A DNA stretch of 64,000 nt from Tetracentron sinense (Eukaryota > Streptophyta > Magnoliopsida > Trochodendrales > Trochodendraceae): assembly GCA_015143295.1 (NCBI GenBank), contig CM026562.1:12800041-12864040 (forward strand). Direction: 5' to 3'. Both the position numbers and the translations under genes were made by a program. The notes beneath the pieces were generated by a model. That model did not search any database, had not been told where the DNA came from, and was given only the letters and a program-made list of their open reading frames with translations. The stretch's first letter is position 1; the number at the start of each line of letters is the position of its first letter. Positions 50,101 through 62,100 of the stretch are shown piece by piece.

Positions 50101-53100
50101 AGTCCTGAAACCTTTTACCTGAGGCATATACTTGTTGGATCTGATTCCTAAACCTGCAGTACGTTTTTTTAGATATAATGTTAGATGGAACATTTGCATA
50201 TTCATCCGTTCGAAGCTCGACAGAAGCATTTCTTTTTCGTTTTAAAAAAAAAATAAAAAAAAATACATATATATATTTATAAAGAATTCTGATTAGAGAA
50301 CTGCAAGGTCCTCTAGGAAGCTGACCACCCCAATCAAATTTCAACACATTGGTAAAAGAAAAATGAAAAAGAAAATAAGAAATTTTTTACTGTCATATGT
50401 CGCTTTACAATTGGGTGGTCAGTTTGCAAGCGGACCGTTTTCCATTTTCCTTCTTTAAATTGCTGAAAAATTGACACCAGATGCTTGAGGTGCCCTTTGA
50501 ATGGGAGCGGTTAGATATATCTCTGTGTTTTTTTTTGTTTGTTAAACTTAAAGGTAATACACAACACACACACACACACACATGGACCACAGAAGGCATA
50601 ACCCCACACATTTGAGATCTCGTGTTTTCACGTTAATGAGTAAATTTTGCATCAGCACAATCACATAGAGAAAATATGATTTCTCTATTCTGTTAACCAT
50701 CATGTTATGTTTTCAATATCTGTGTCATATGCATATTTAAATATGTTGATCCATGTGATTGCAATGTTTTATTGTGTTGTTTTCTATATGTTCTCATTTT
50801 GCTCAGTCTGTTGCCTTTTGGAACTGTACCAGTTAACTCTTTTGATGTCACAGACCTTTGCACATGTCTGTAGCGACATGGAATGTGGCTGTTGTGAAAA
50901 GGTGGGTGGAAGTTGCATCCCTAGAAGAGATTGCTGAAGCAATTGATATACCAAGTCCAGTTGGAACTGCGTTGTGTATGGCAGCTGCTTTGAAGAAAGA
51001 TCATGAAACTGGTAAAATTATATTTTCCGAATATAAGGTTTGATTTAGTAGTATTAGATATTACATTTTCTGTTTGGATCAGTGAAAAGAAACTGAATTG
51101 TCTTCATTTTCACGGCAACGTTTCAGCTATCTTTTGTATTTCTTCTAAAGTTAAAATACCTATTTGGACTGAATTGGTGGTAGGCTCCTTTGGTCCAAAC
51201 AGCTTTGAAATTTGAACTTTGATGCCGTAATGCTTGCATAGTAATATCATATGGATATTAAGAAAAAAAATGAATTGCAAGGTCGGGATGGGTGAGATAA
51301 CAATATAGCAAACTAAAAGTTTGTATTGTCGTCAACATATATCAGTATCTCCTAACTATTTGGGGTTGGTAAAACAAATGCTGGACAAAAAGCTTTCATC
51401 CTTTACTTGGCTACCCGGTTTTTTTTTTTAATGAGTTGGTTCATTTTGGATTATTAAAGACTTCTCATAAACTGTATGGAAATGAAGAAAAAGAGTATCA
51501 CTTAATTGCTAATCCTAAATCCCAACCTAAGCATCATTTTGAGAATCATGGTTGGCTGATATGTGCACGTTCACTCTCGATAAAGCCTATTTGAATCAAC
51601 TATGTTATCTACATGAAAATATTTTGGCCTTTTATTAAACATATTTATTACTGAGATGACCGTCCGACTCTGAAAATTCTAAAGGACTCTGGAGATTTAG
51701 GTCGTGCATGGCATGAATTAAAGCTTCTTGTTTGTATTTTGCGTCAAAATGGCAATAGCAATTTGAGGCTTATGCATGAATACAAATCCAAATTTGATAA
51801 GATATGATGTCATAAAATAGATCATTAGATGGGCCGAGGATCAATATCAAGATCTAATTAAAGCCACAACTGACGACAAATACTAGAAAAACAAGTCCTG
51901 GATTTCCAAATGCCACAGAGATTCATGACGCAATGAGATTATAGAGGCCACAACTTTCTCTGTGGAAGACACGTGGTGGAATCATTTGGAGGCCACAACT
52001 TTCTCCGTTGTTTCTTTTGGATTCCAGAGGAGGTCGATCTCGAGGCCATTACCAATAGATATAGGTTGATAATGTGGAGCCATTGTATTTAAGGACTCAA
52101 ATTTATTCAGACCCTATTTTTTAATATTCAAGATCCACCCAAAGATCGGATTTTTTTTCCTTGGCTAGCTTCTTGTCTGGTATTAGTATGTATGCAAGAA
52201 ATACCGTAATAAATGACATGGGTGTGCCAGGGGAGGGGGGTTCCCTCAATTGCCATCCAGAAATGTTCCTATAATCATTTCTCTCATGATTCATTTATCC
52301 TTGCTTTTTGAGGACAAACAGAAGAAATGTTCTTTGTGGCTCGCTCTTTTTTTCTTTGTTTCTTTTTTTGGTTTCTTCAATTTTCTATATTAATTCTGTC
52401 ATTTAATTTTTCATTTATATTCCTTGTAGAGAGTACAGAACTAGTGAGACTATTGCTTGCTGCTGGGCAGACCCAACTGCGCAAGATGCACAGCATGGGA
52501 GAACATCCTTATATTAAATCTGCTATTTGATTTTTCATTTATATTCCTTGTAGAGGGTAGAGAACTAGTGAGACTATTGCTTGCTGCTGGAGCAGACCCA
52601 ATTGCCCAAGATACACAGCATGGGCGAACAGCCTTGCATATAGCTGCTATGGCTAATGATGCTCAATTGGTAAAGGTAAACCAAATATCCTCCCAACTCC
52701 TTAGATAACATAACTGCTTTGGTTGTAGCAACACGATGCTTTTATATATGTTCAGTGACAAGGTCAAAGCCTTCCTGGGAATTTTGTTTTCTCTGACTTC
52801 ATGTTAATATGATAATTGTTTTGCATTTCTTGAGTAGATTATCCTCAATGCTGGAGTTGATGTGAACATCAGGAATGTGCAAAATAAAAGACCTCTTCAT
52901 GTAGCATTGGCCAGAGGTGCAAAATTATGTGTTGGATTGCTCTTATCTGCTGGAGCTGATTGTAATTTGCAGGTTAATTACCTTTTCTCTTTCAAATCTA
53001 TTATAGCAAGCGTTTCTAAAAAAAATGATTTAATATGATAATGCTCTTTCATCTTTTCTCTTTGTAGTATTTAAGTGGAAGAGAAATATAGGTTATTCGT

Positions 53101-56100
53101 GGATACCCTTTAATCTGTTTTTTTTTTTTAATCTACTAGTCAAAACTAATATTGGGTAAGGGGGAGAGAAGGTTGGACGTGCGGGGTTTGTTGCGGAAGA
53201 TTCAGCCCGAACTCATTTCTCTTCAGGAAACTAAATTGGAGATGCTGAATGATAGGATCGTCTCAGAGGTGTGGGATAACAGACAAGTGGACTAGGTGTT
53301 CTTGGCTGTGGTGGGTGCTTCAGGTGGGCAAGTGGTGATGTGGGATTGCTTGGTTTATGAGCAGGTGGAGGTAGTCATGGGGGAGTTTTCGATTTCCATT
53401 CGTCTCAGGGGGGTGGGGGATGCGTTCGAATGGATCTTCACCTCGGTGTATGGGCCGAATATGAGTAGTTCAAGAGCTAATTTTTGGGCTGAATTAGATT
53501 GGATTGCGGCAAGATGGCAACTTCCCTGGTGTGTGGTGGGAGATTTTAATATAATTAGATTTCCTGGGGAAAAGAAGGGAGGACCCTTTAGGAGTCTTAC
53601 CAGGAGCATGAAAGACTTTTCAGATTTTATTAATAGGCATGAACTCTTTGATCCCCCATTAAAAGGCGCTACGTTTACTTGGACTGATAAGAGGAGACCC
53701 CCGATTATGTGCAGATTAGACAGGGCTCTATATTCGGTGGATTGGGCAAACAAGTTTCCAAATACGTTACAAGAAGCATTGGTGTATGTTGGCTCAGATC
53801 ATAGACCGATTTTATTGCGGGAGAGCTTGGACAGGGGAAAGAATAGACCATTCAAATTTGAAAATATGTGGCTACAGGTGGAGGGCTTTAAGGATTTAGT
53901 GAAGGAATGGTGGGAAGAGATGGAGTTTGAGGGGCACGCAGGCTATGTGTTTATGAGGAAATTGAAGGTGCTAAAAAGTAAGATCAAAGAGTGGAATTGC
54001 AATTGTTTTGGTAGGGTGGATAAAAGGTTAAGGGAGATCGATTTGAGGCTTAAGGTGTTGGATCACAAGGAGGATATGAGGGTTTGAGTAGGGAGGAAGA
54101 GGTGGAACGGCGGGAGTTATCAGGTCATCTAATCTCCTTGCGAAGACTAGAAGAGTTATCTTGGAAGCAAAAGGCCAAAGTTCAGTGGCTCAAGGCGGGG
54201 GATAGAAACACAAAATTTTTTCACGCATGTGCTAAGGCCAGAAATCAAGTGAATACCATTACTAGTTTGAAGGTGGGAAATGAGGTTGTAGAGGGGGGCG
54301 AGGAGATTGGCCGTGAGGTGACAAATCATTTTCAGAACCGATTTTTGGAGGATAGAAGAGAGCGGCCCAAGTTGCAGGGCATTCGAGTCGATCAAATTTC
54401 GAGGGAGGAGGCGGGTGAGTTGGAAAGGCAGTTTGAGGAAGAGGAGGTGCGTAGGGCGATCAATAAAATGGGGAAAGATAAGGCGCCAGGGCCCGATGGG
54501 TTCACAATGGGTTTCTACAGTGGTTGTTGGGAAGTGGTGAAAGCAGATTTGTTGAAGGTGTTTGCAGAGTTCCATGAGAGAGGAAGATGGAATAAGGAGG
54601 CTGGTGCGACGTTTATATCCCTCATCCCGAAGGCTCATGGTGCGGTGGAGTTAAAAGACTTCAGGCCAATTAGTCTCGTGACTAGCTTGTACAAAATAGT
54701 GGCTAAAGTCCTTGCGGATTGATTGAAGAAGGTGGTAGGAAAGGTGGTGGGGGCTTATCAAGGGGCTTTTGTTAAGGGGAGACAGTTGGTTGATGGTGTG
54801 TTGATTGCGAATGAGTGCATTGACTCACGGATTAGAGAAGGGCTTGGGGGTCTTGTTTGTCAGGTAGACATGGAAAAAGCCTATGATCATGTGGATTGGG
54901 GATTTTTGGAAGATATGCTCAAACTTATGGGGTTCAGGGAAAGATGGGTTAGGTGGATGAAGGGGTGTGTGTCGTCACCCCATTTTTCTATTCTAGTAAA
55001 TGGGAGCCCGCACGGTTTTTTCCCTAGCTCTAGAGGATTGAGACAAGGCTGTCCTCTATCCCCTTTTCTTTTCATTTTGGCGGCAGAAGCTCTTAGTAAA
55101 CTCCTGACAAAGGCAGAAAGTTTGGCGATGATTAAGGGGTTTCAGGCGGGAACGGAAGGGCCTATTATTTCACATCTTCAGTATGCCGATGATACGATTT
55201 TATTTTTGGAGGCAGATGGCGATCAGGTGGCCAATATGAGAGGGGTGCTTAGATGTTTTGAAGCTTTATCTGGTTTGAAAATTAATATTTCCAAGAGTAA
55301 GTTGATTGGGATGAGGGAGGTGGAAGGGGGTTTGGTAGAAAGAAGTGCTCGTAGTTTGGGTTGCGGGGTTGCTTTCTTGCCCATCCGGTATCTTGGCTTA
55401 CCGGTAGGAGCGAACCCCCAATCGACAGCTATTTGGGATCCAGTGGTGGAGAGAGTGGAGAAGAGATTAGCAGGTTGGAAGAAAAGATTCTTGTCCTTAG
55501 GAGGGAGGATCACTTTGATCAAAAGTGTGTTGTCAAGTCTTCCTATTTTTCACATGTCATTGTTCAAGATGCCTAGTACTGTTCGAATGAGGTTGAAAAA
55601 GCTCCAACGTGATTCTTTGTGGGGGGGCAGGGGGGATTCTAGGAAATTACACCTTGTGAAGTGGGATTGGGTTACGCGACCAGAGGAGTATGGAGGGTTG
55701 GGTTTCAGAAGAATCAAGTGCATGAACAGAGCTTTATTGGGAAAGTGGATTTGGCGCTTCAATAAGGAGAAGACGGCGTTGTGGAGGAGAGTTATAAAGG
55801 ACAAGTTCGGAGCGTGCAGGGGTGATTGGGATCCGAAGCCGGTGAGAAGGTCTTATGGGGTGGGAGTTTGGAAAGGGGTAATGATGACCTTGGCTTCGAT
55901 TCAGGAGAGTCTGAAATTTAGAGTTGGGAATGGGAGTAAGGTTCGATTTTGGGAAGATGACTGGTTGGGGGACGGGAGGCTGTGCATGCGATTCCCAAAT
56001 CTTTATAGAGTGGTGCTGAGGAGAGATGTGGTGGTACAGGAGTGCTATGAGGTCTATGAAGGTGGGGTTAGATGGGGCCCGCAGTTCGGTCGGGATAACT

Positions 56101-59100
56101 TTGGGGAAAGAGAATTGGGTGAGTGGTTGGCGTTGCAAGATCTTCTCATGGCGTGTGTGATTCATCACGATATGGAGGACAGAAGAAGATGGGAAGGGGG
56201 GGATGAGGAGTTTTCAACAGCCAAGTGTTACTCGGTCCTTTGGAAGAAGGAGGGGGGGGGAGGAGGGGCGGAAAAACATTACTTTTAGAAAGATTTGGAA
56301 ACTTCCTATTCCTTCAAAGGTGCAGGCTTTCCTTTGGGCGGCAACCTTAAACAAAGTTCTAACGGTCGACCACTTAGTGCGCAGGGGTATGCCAATTCCA
56401 AATCAATGTATAATGTGCCGGCAGGATGCGGAGAATGTACATCATCTCTTCCTTCATTGCTCGCAAGCTCAGGTAATCTGGAATCATTATGTAGGACTTT
56501 TTGGGATGAGCTGGGTTTCGCAAGGGGAGGTGGGGGAGGTGGTGTTGGGATGGCCGAAGGGTGTGTTTAGCAGGCAAGGGAATGTGGTTTGGATGATGAT
56601 TCCGGCGGCAATCTGTTGAGGTATATGGAGAGAACGGAATAGTAGACTGTTTGAAGATAAGGAAGAGTCGATTCCCAGAGTCATTCTTAAGATTGGGTGG
56701 TTGTTATATTCGTGGGCAGCTATGATAGATGAGTGTAAGAAGGTCCATTGGACTGATTTCCTTTATAGCTGGTCAAATATCTTAGCTTGACCTGTTTGGG
56801 CTTCTCGGGGGTTGCTTCTCAAGTTGTTTGTATATTCTTCTCTCTTTTAATAAAATCTTCTCGTTATCTATCAAAAAAAAAAAAAAAACTAATATTGTTT
56901 TAGCTACACAAAACAGAATCATGCTTCACTCGGTATTAATCTATCACTGTCTTAAGATTTTCACGTAGTTCGAGTTAGCATCTGTCTGCTGCTGATCATT
57001 TAGAGAACCTCAAGTTGGTGATATTCTTGGAGTTGATTATACTTATTTTTAGCTACATCATTCCTAGAATCCATGAGACACCGTCTTCATGAAATTAACT
57101 GCTATTTTCTAGAATTTGAAGCATATGGCTACCAATAAAGTAAAACCTACAAACATGAAAAAAGTGTTGAGAGGATGGTGAGAATTTTCTTCTATGAATT
57201 GGCGTGAGGCAGTGATGTAGGACCGTGCAACTAACCTAGTTTGATGCAATTTAAAGATCAGAAATTGAATTCCAGCAATAAAGAACGTTATAAAACTATC
57301 TAGGTTCACACGATTATAATAAAGAGAGTCGAAAGGAGAATTAATAATATCCTAGGTCAAGTCACAATCCCACAATGATGAATTTCCAAACTGAACTGGG
57401 TGATCGTAATGGAAGTGAGAACTTCCACTAGCTTAGGGATTTAGATCAATAACCAATTGTGATTTCCTTGTTCAATTGAGGATTTCAAGAAATATGGAAT
57501 TGAAAACAAAGAAAACCAACAGTATTATTAACAAAGATCTCAAATCTAGGGTTAGAGTTCAGTTTAGTGGCTTTTTTTGGGGTTTAGGGAATATAGGATG
57601 GTCTAGGATGAACTAGGAGGGTTTGTAGGAGGGAATGGGGGCTGAAGGGGACTTGGGACAGCAAGGGAAGGGGACTGGAGTGGTGCAGAAGCCCTAAAGG
57701 GGCTGGGGAACAAGTTGGCAGCAATATGGGACAGGGTTAGGGTCTTGCAGGCAGCAAGAGGAATGCTTTAAAAGGGTGGCAGCAAGGGGAACAGGTGTAT
57801 AGGGGGACATGGCTGCAGGGGAACGGTGTATAGGGCTGCTAGAAGGCTGCAGTAGGGCTACATCAATCTGGTGGTTGTAATGGAGGACTGTAGAGGCTGC
57901 AGGGGCTGCAACTGCGATGGGACAGCAAGGGTTAGGGCTATGGAGTGGTGCAACAGCAACAGTATTGCTGTAGAGTGGCTGTGGCACTAAGGTAGGGGTT
58001 TGTCTGGGATTGTAGGATGGGCTGGGAAAGCAAAGGGATGCAGTGGGGGACAGGTGGTAGCAAGGGAATGACGGGGGAGGCTGTCAGTTGAAAAGGGAAG
58101 CTTCTAGGGTTTGGTTTGGTTTGATTAGGGTTTTGGCAGGAAAGGACAATCGAGAAGAGAAAAGGGGAAGATAACCTAACTTCACACCAAGGATTGATCT
58201 GGCTTCACACCATCGAGATTCTAAAAGCAAAAGCTCTCATTTTTTTATTCATTAAATTAGAGCTTTTGCTAAAATGAGAATTTTTGCTAGAAAACCCTAA
58301 TCCTAGTAATTACTAAAATGGTATTATTACAAGTTCTGAATAATTACTAAAACACCATTACCAAAAAAAATCTCAAATACTAAAATAAAATAAAACCAAA
58401 TAAACAAACTAAAATACTAATAGTCCCATAGGCTAATCTTAGCCCTCGGCACCTCCATCTCTTTATCCAACAGTGGATCTTTATTACGTTCCCAATCCAA
58501 CGGTGGATCTCCCTCGAAATACGACCCAATGGTAGATCTCCCTTGAAAACACGAACTTATCCCATATACAAGGCATCCATCAATAATGAGACTTGTGTAG
58601 GGGCTCTCGTCCATCTCTGCTAGTACACTACACTCGATGGTCTGATGTCCACATCAGGCAGCCCATATAAAACCCCAAATCACTAAAAATGCTCTCAAGA
58701 AGAAGATTTATTCATCTCTTATACTCTCCCGTAGTGGTGCTAGAGAACAAGAAAAGCTTAGCTCGCAACTTCTGATTGTGAAGTGAGGATATCCCTTGGC
58801 AAAGATGTTACTGAGTTGACCTTTTGATGAGAAGTAGCAAGGTTATTTCCTTAAATTCAGTCTTTCAGTGGGGTGAAATGGTGGTCGATTCTAGTAGGTG
58901 TGGTTCTAACATGGAAAACAGGATTGAGTGATATCATCATTACACCTGCAATGGAGAATAAAAAACTCAATACCAAACCCCTTTTCAGCTAGCGGATGAC
59001 ATACTTAGCTTCTACTGCTGTCGAGTGATTTTACGGTAGTCAGCCTAGGGACTAGTTTGATCACTTTGAGTTGTTTTGAGAGAACCCCTCTGCCACGGAG

Positions 59101-62100
59101 GTAAAACCGTAAGAGATAAGAATATAGAGAATCCTGTGCTGGGGCAAGAACTGTAGATCACTGGTCTAATGACATCAGAAAATGTGACAAGTTATTAGAT
59201 CACCGGTCCAATGGCAACAGAAACAGAAAATGTAACAAGTGTTTGGGGCATGTCATCATGGACTAAACGTGCATAGTATTTGTTTGGTGGCCTTTGTATA
59301 TGAGCACAAAATGTTTTGCCTTCCACTGTTGAATGGAAGTAAATCTAACACAGGAATGATCCTGTCTCTGTCTCTTTCATTATTCATGTGCCAATGGTTC
59401 CTTACCTTGTTATATTAGAAGCTATCATAAAGTTCTTCTTGTTGCCAAACAGGAAAAATGTATCTTATGTACAGACTCAAAGATGGCTGTTGACTGCAAT
59501 AATGCAAACATAATTGCTCTTTGGAGTTTATTTATTAACGAAATTGTGTTTACCGATAAAGAAAAGACCTTTTGTCTTACTGCTTTGGGCTATTTTAAAC
59601 CAGGGTTACCAAGTTCGCTACAAGCTATAGCGAATCGTGAACTGAGCGAACCCGAACTGGTTCGTGGTTCGGTTCAGTTTGGTTCATGAAATTGAGCGAA
59701 CCACATTGTGGTTTCAAAACTATCTTAGTTTGTCAAATTTTTTATTCAAATTCACTGATATTTTTCTTTAGGTTTGACAAATTTATACTTTGAATTCACA
59801 AACCGTTCATAAAAAGGTTTTTTTTTTTCAAATAAGTAATTGTAATATATTGTTTACATGCTTAAAAGATATATATTTTTATAATATAATATAAAATATA
59901 TATTTTGTTTTACATGCTTAAGTAGCGAACCAAACTAAAGAACCTAAGCGAATCGAAAAACAAATTATCTCATCCTACCCCTAGTGAACTAGGTTCACTC
60001 TAGAGTGGCGAATTGCGAACCGCGAACCGCGAACCCGAATTCGAACCAACGAACCAGGTAACATTGTTCTAAACCATGTCCAATCATAAGAAGTGTACTG
60101 CTTCTGGAAACAAGTAAACTAGGCTGAAAACTGTATGACAGGCAGTTTTGTTTCTATCTGTGATGCTATTTCATATCCATTCATTTCCCTAAGCCTCTCC
60201 ATGGCATCATTTATAGATATTGAAAATGTTTATAGATATTGAAAATGTTGTACATAATACAACGTGAACATGGAATTTTGCAACATTCCAAATTAAGAAA
60301 ATCCTAAAAAGGAATGATGAAAAATAACCCAAAACAGAGTAACCGCCTATTTAGATTCTAAGGGAAAAAGGAACCCTAAATTTATTAGATAACGCAGGTC
60401 TAGAATCAAAGATCTAAGTAAACGAGTTGAGTTAAGGGAAGGTGTTAGGCACCCCAATACTACCATCAAAGATGGCTGGTTACCTACTCCCTAAATCTAA
60501 ATTAAACAAATTGGAAACCAATAATAGAATTAGCTAAATTAAAATCATGCTACTGAAGTAATAATGCTAAACATGTCAATTTGCAAAAATAGCAACAACA
60601 CAATATGGAAACATGCTAATCAAATTTAATCACTCAAAATCACAATAATGCTAAATTCAGAAAAATTAACTAACATAGATATCAATTTAAAATAGCAATC
60701 AAATAATAAAAGGAAACTAACCTAATTTTTAACCTAGGGGAGCCGAACCCAAAAAAAGGCAGCTTACATATCCATTTTAATGGAATCAACCACATGTGGT
60801 TCCAAAGCATGCTAACTCAATATATTTTTTGGATTTTTGTTTTTCTAATTTTGTGTTATTTAAATGGCCTAAACAGTTTAAGCTAATGTAGGGATGGAGC
60901 AAAGTGGGGCAAATTCAACCTAAGTCTAACTTAATGAATTGAAACACAGATCAAATCTATAACATATCGAAGTTCTGGGATGCACTGATCTGAAGATATA
61001 GGGTTCCAGGCACTGTTCCTGAGCTGGGATAGTACCTGATTACACACATTGCCTGTCGTGGTTTGGAATCACGACAGGCTCTTCCCTTTTCTGAAAATTT
61101 CCAAATTTGTGACTGGGCTGCTGGCCTGACTTCCAACACCCGTAACTTCCTACCCAGATGTCCAAACTGCAATTTGCTTGATGCATTGGATTCCTGACTT
61201 CAAGGAGCAAAGTATCAATATTTTTCTAGAATTTTTGGACCTCTGGAACAGCAGCAGATTCGAGACAAAGTCTCAGCCCAGAAGCTTTACAGATATTTTG
61301 GTGACTTATCTTTAAACCATTGTTTCTCCAAACTCCAAATCCAGCACTGTTTGGTGCATTAAATTTAGGACTTGACAAAGTTAAACAAAATATTTATTTC
61401 TAGATTTGACCTTCCTGGGATTATTAGCAGATTTAAGATGAAGTTTTGGATCAGAATTTATCAATTAACACAGAATTTAGAACTTGTTTAACTCTACGAA
61501 ATTTATGAAACTAATAAAAACAATTTTGTTTTTCTTTTTTTCAAAAACTCACGAATACTACATCAAACATTAGTTCACAATTCTAAAAAAATCGTGATTA
61601 TTTAAGAAATCACTAATTTTACGAATTAAAAATGAATTATTCGAACTTGTCTAATATATCAAACATATCTATTTACCATTTTTTTTTTTGTAATTAGTAA
61701 TATTTTTCTTTTTTTATTTAAAAAATCTGTTTCTTAATTTTCCATTTTTATGGGGTTTTCAAATTATTCTTAAGCCAAATAATTCCCTGACTTTGAATTG
61801 GTGACAGACTCACAAGTTCAGAGCTTTAGGCATATTGTTATGCTTTGTCATTGCATTGGCTACAGTTTCATTTATTTTCTTATGAATATCTATTATTTTC
61901 TTCTTTTTCCTTTTTGGCCCGATTTTTATTTTCAGGAATAATCTTATTTTGATGAAGATTCGTAAAACCCAAGATTCTTTTTTAGTTTTCTTAAGAAAGA
62001 GATGCTTAGAGAGAGTACTTTAACTGCATGCACAACTAATACTGATTTTCCCATTGACAGTTAAGTTGCATCTTCTTCTTCTTCTTTCTTATTTTTTATA

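Larger units (their letters stand above)
53156..56887 (+). mobile_element. 5'-truncated L1-type LINE in KEG intron 9
   Basis: Flanked by ACTAATATTG (left about 53146-53155, right just after poly(A) at 56888-56898). Starts within the endonuclease, at GTTGGACGTGCGGGG ([20 protein letters not shown]), so ORF1 and the first endonuclease residues are missing. Ends with the zinc-binding region, a 3' tail and poly(A). Same orientation as KEG. Confidence 0.93.

Noticed and set aside
52387-52510. An additional functional exon of KEG
   Set aside because: The copy carries a one-base deletion and runs into a stop; the downstream copy fits the frame and family.
57694-57987. 97-codon Pro/Ala-rich minus ORF
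   Set aside because: Arises from the G-rich, low-complexity + strand; no homologous pattern recognised.
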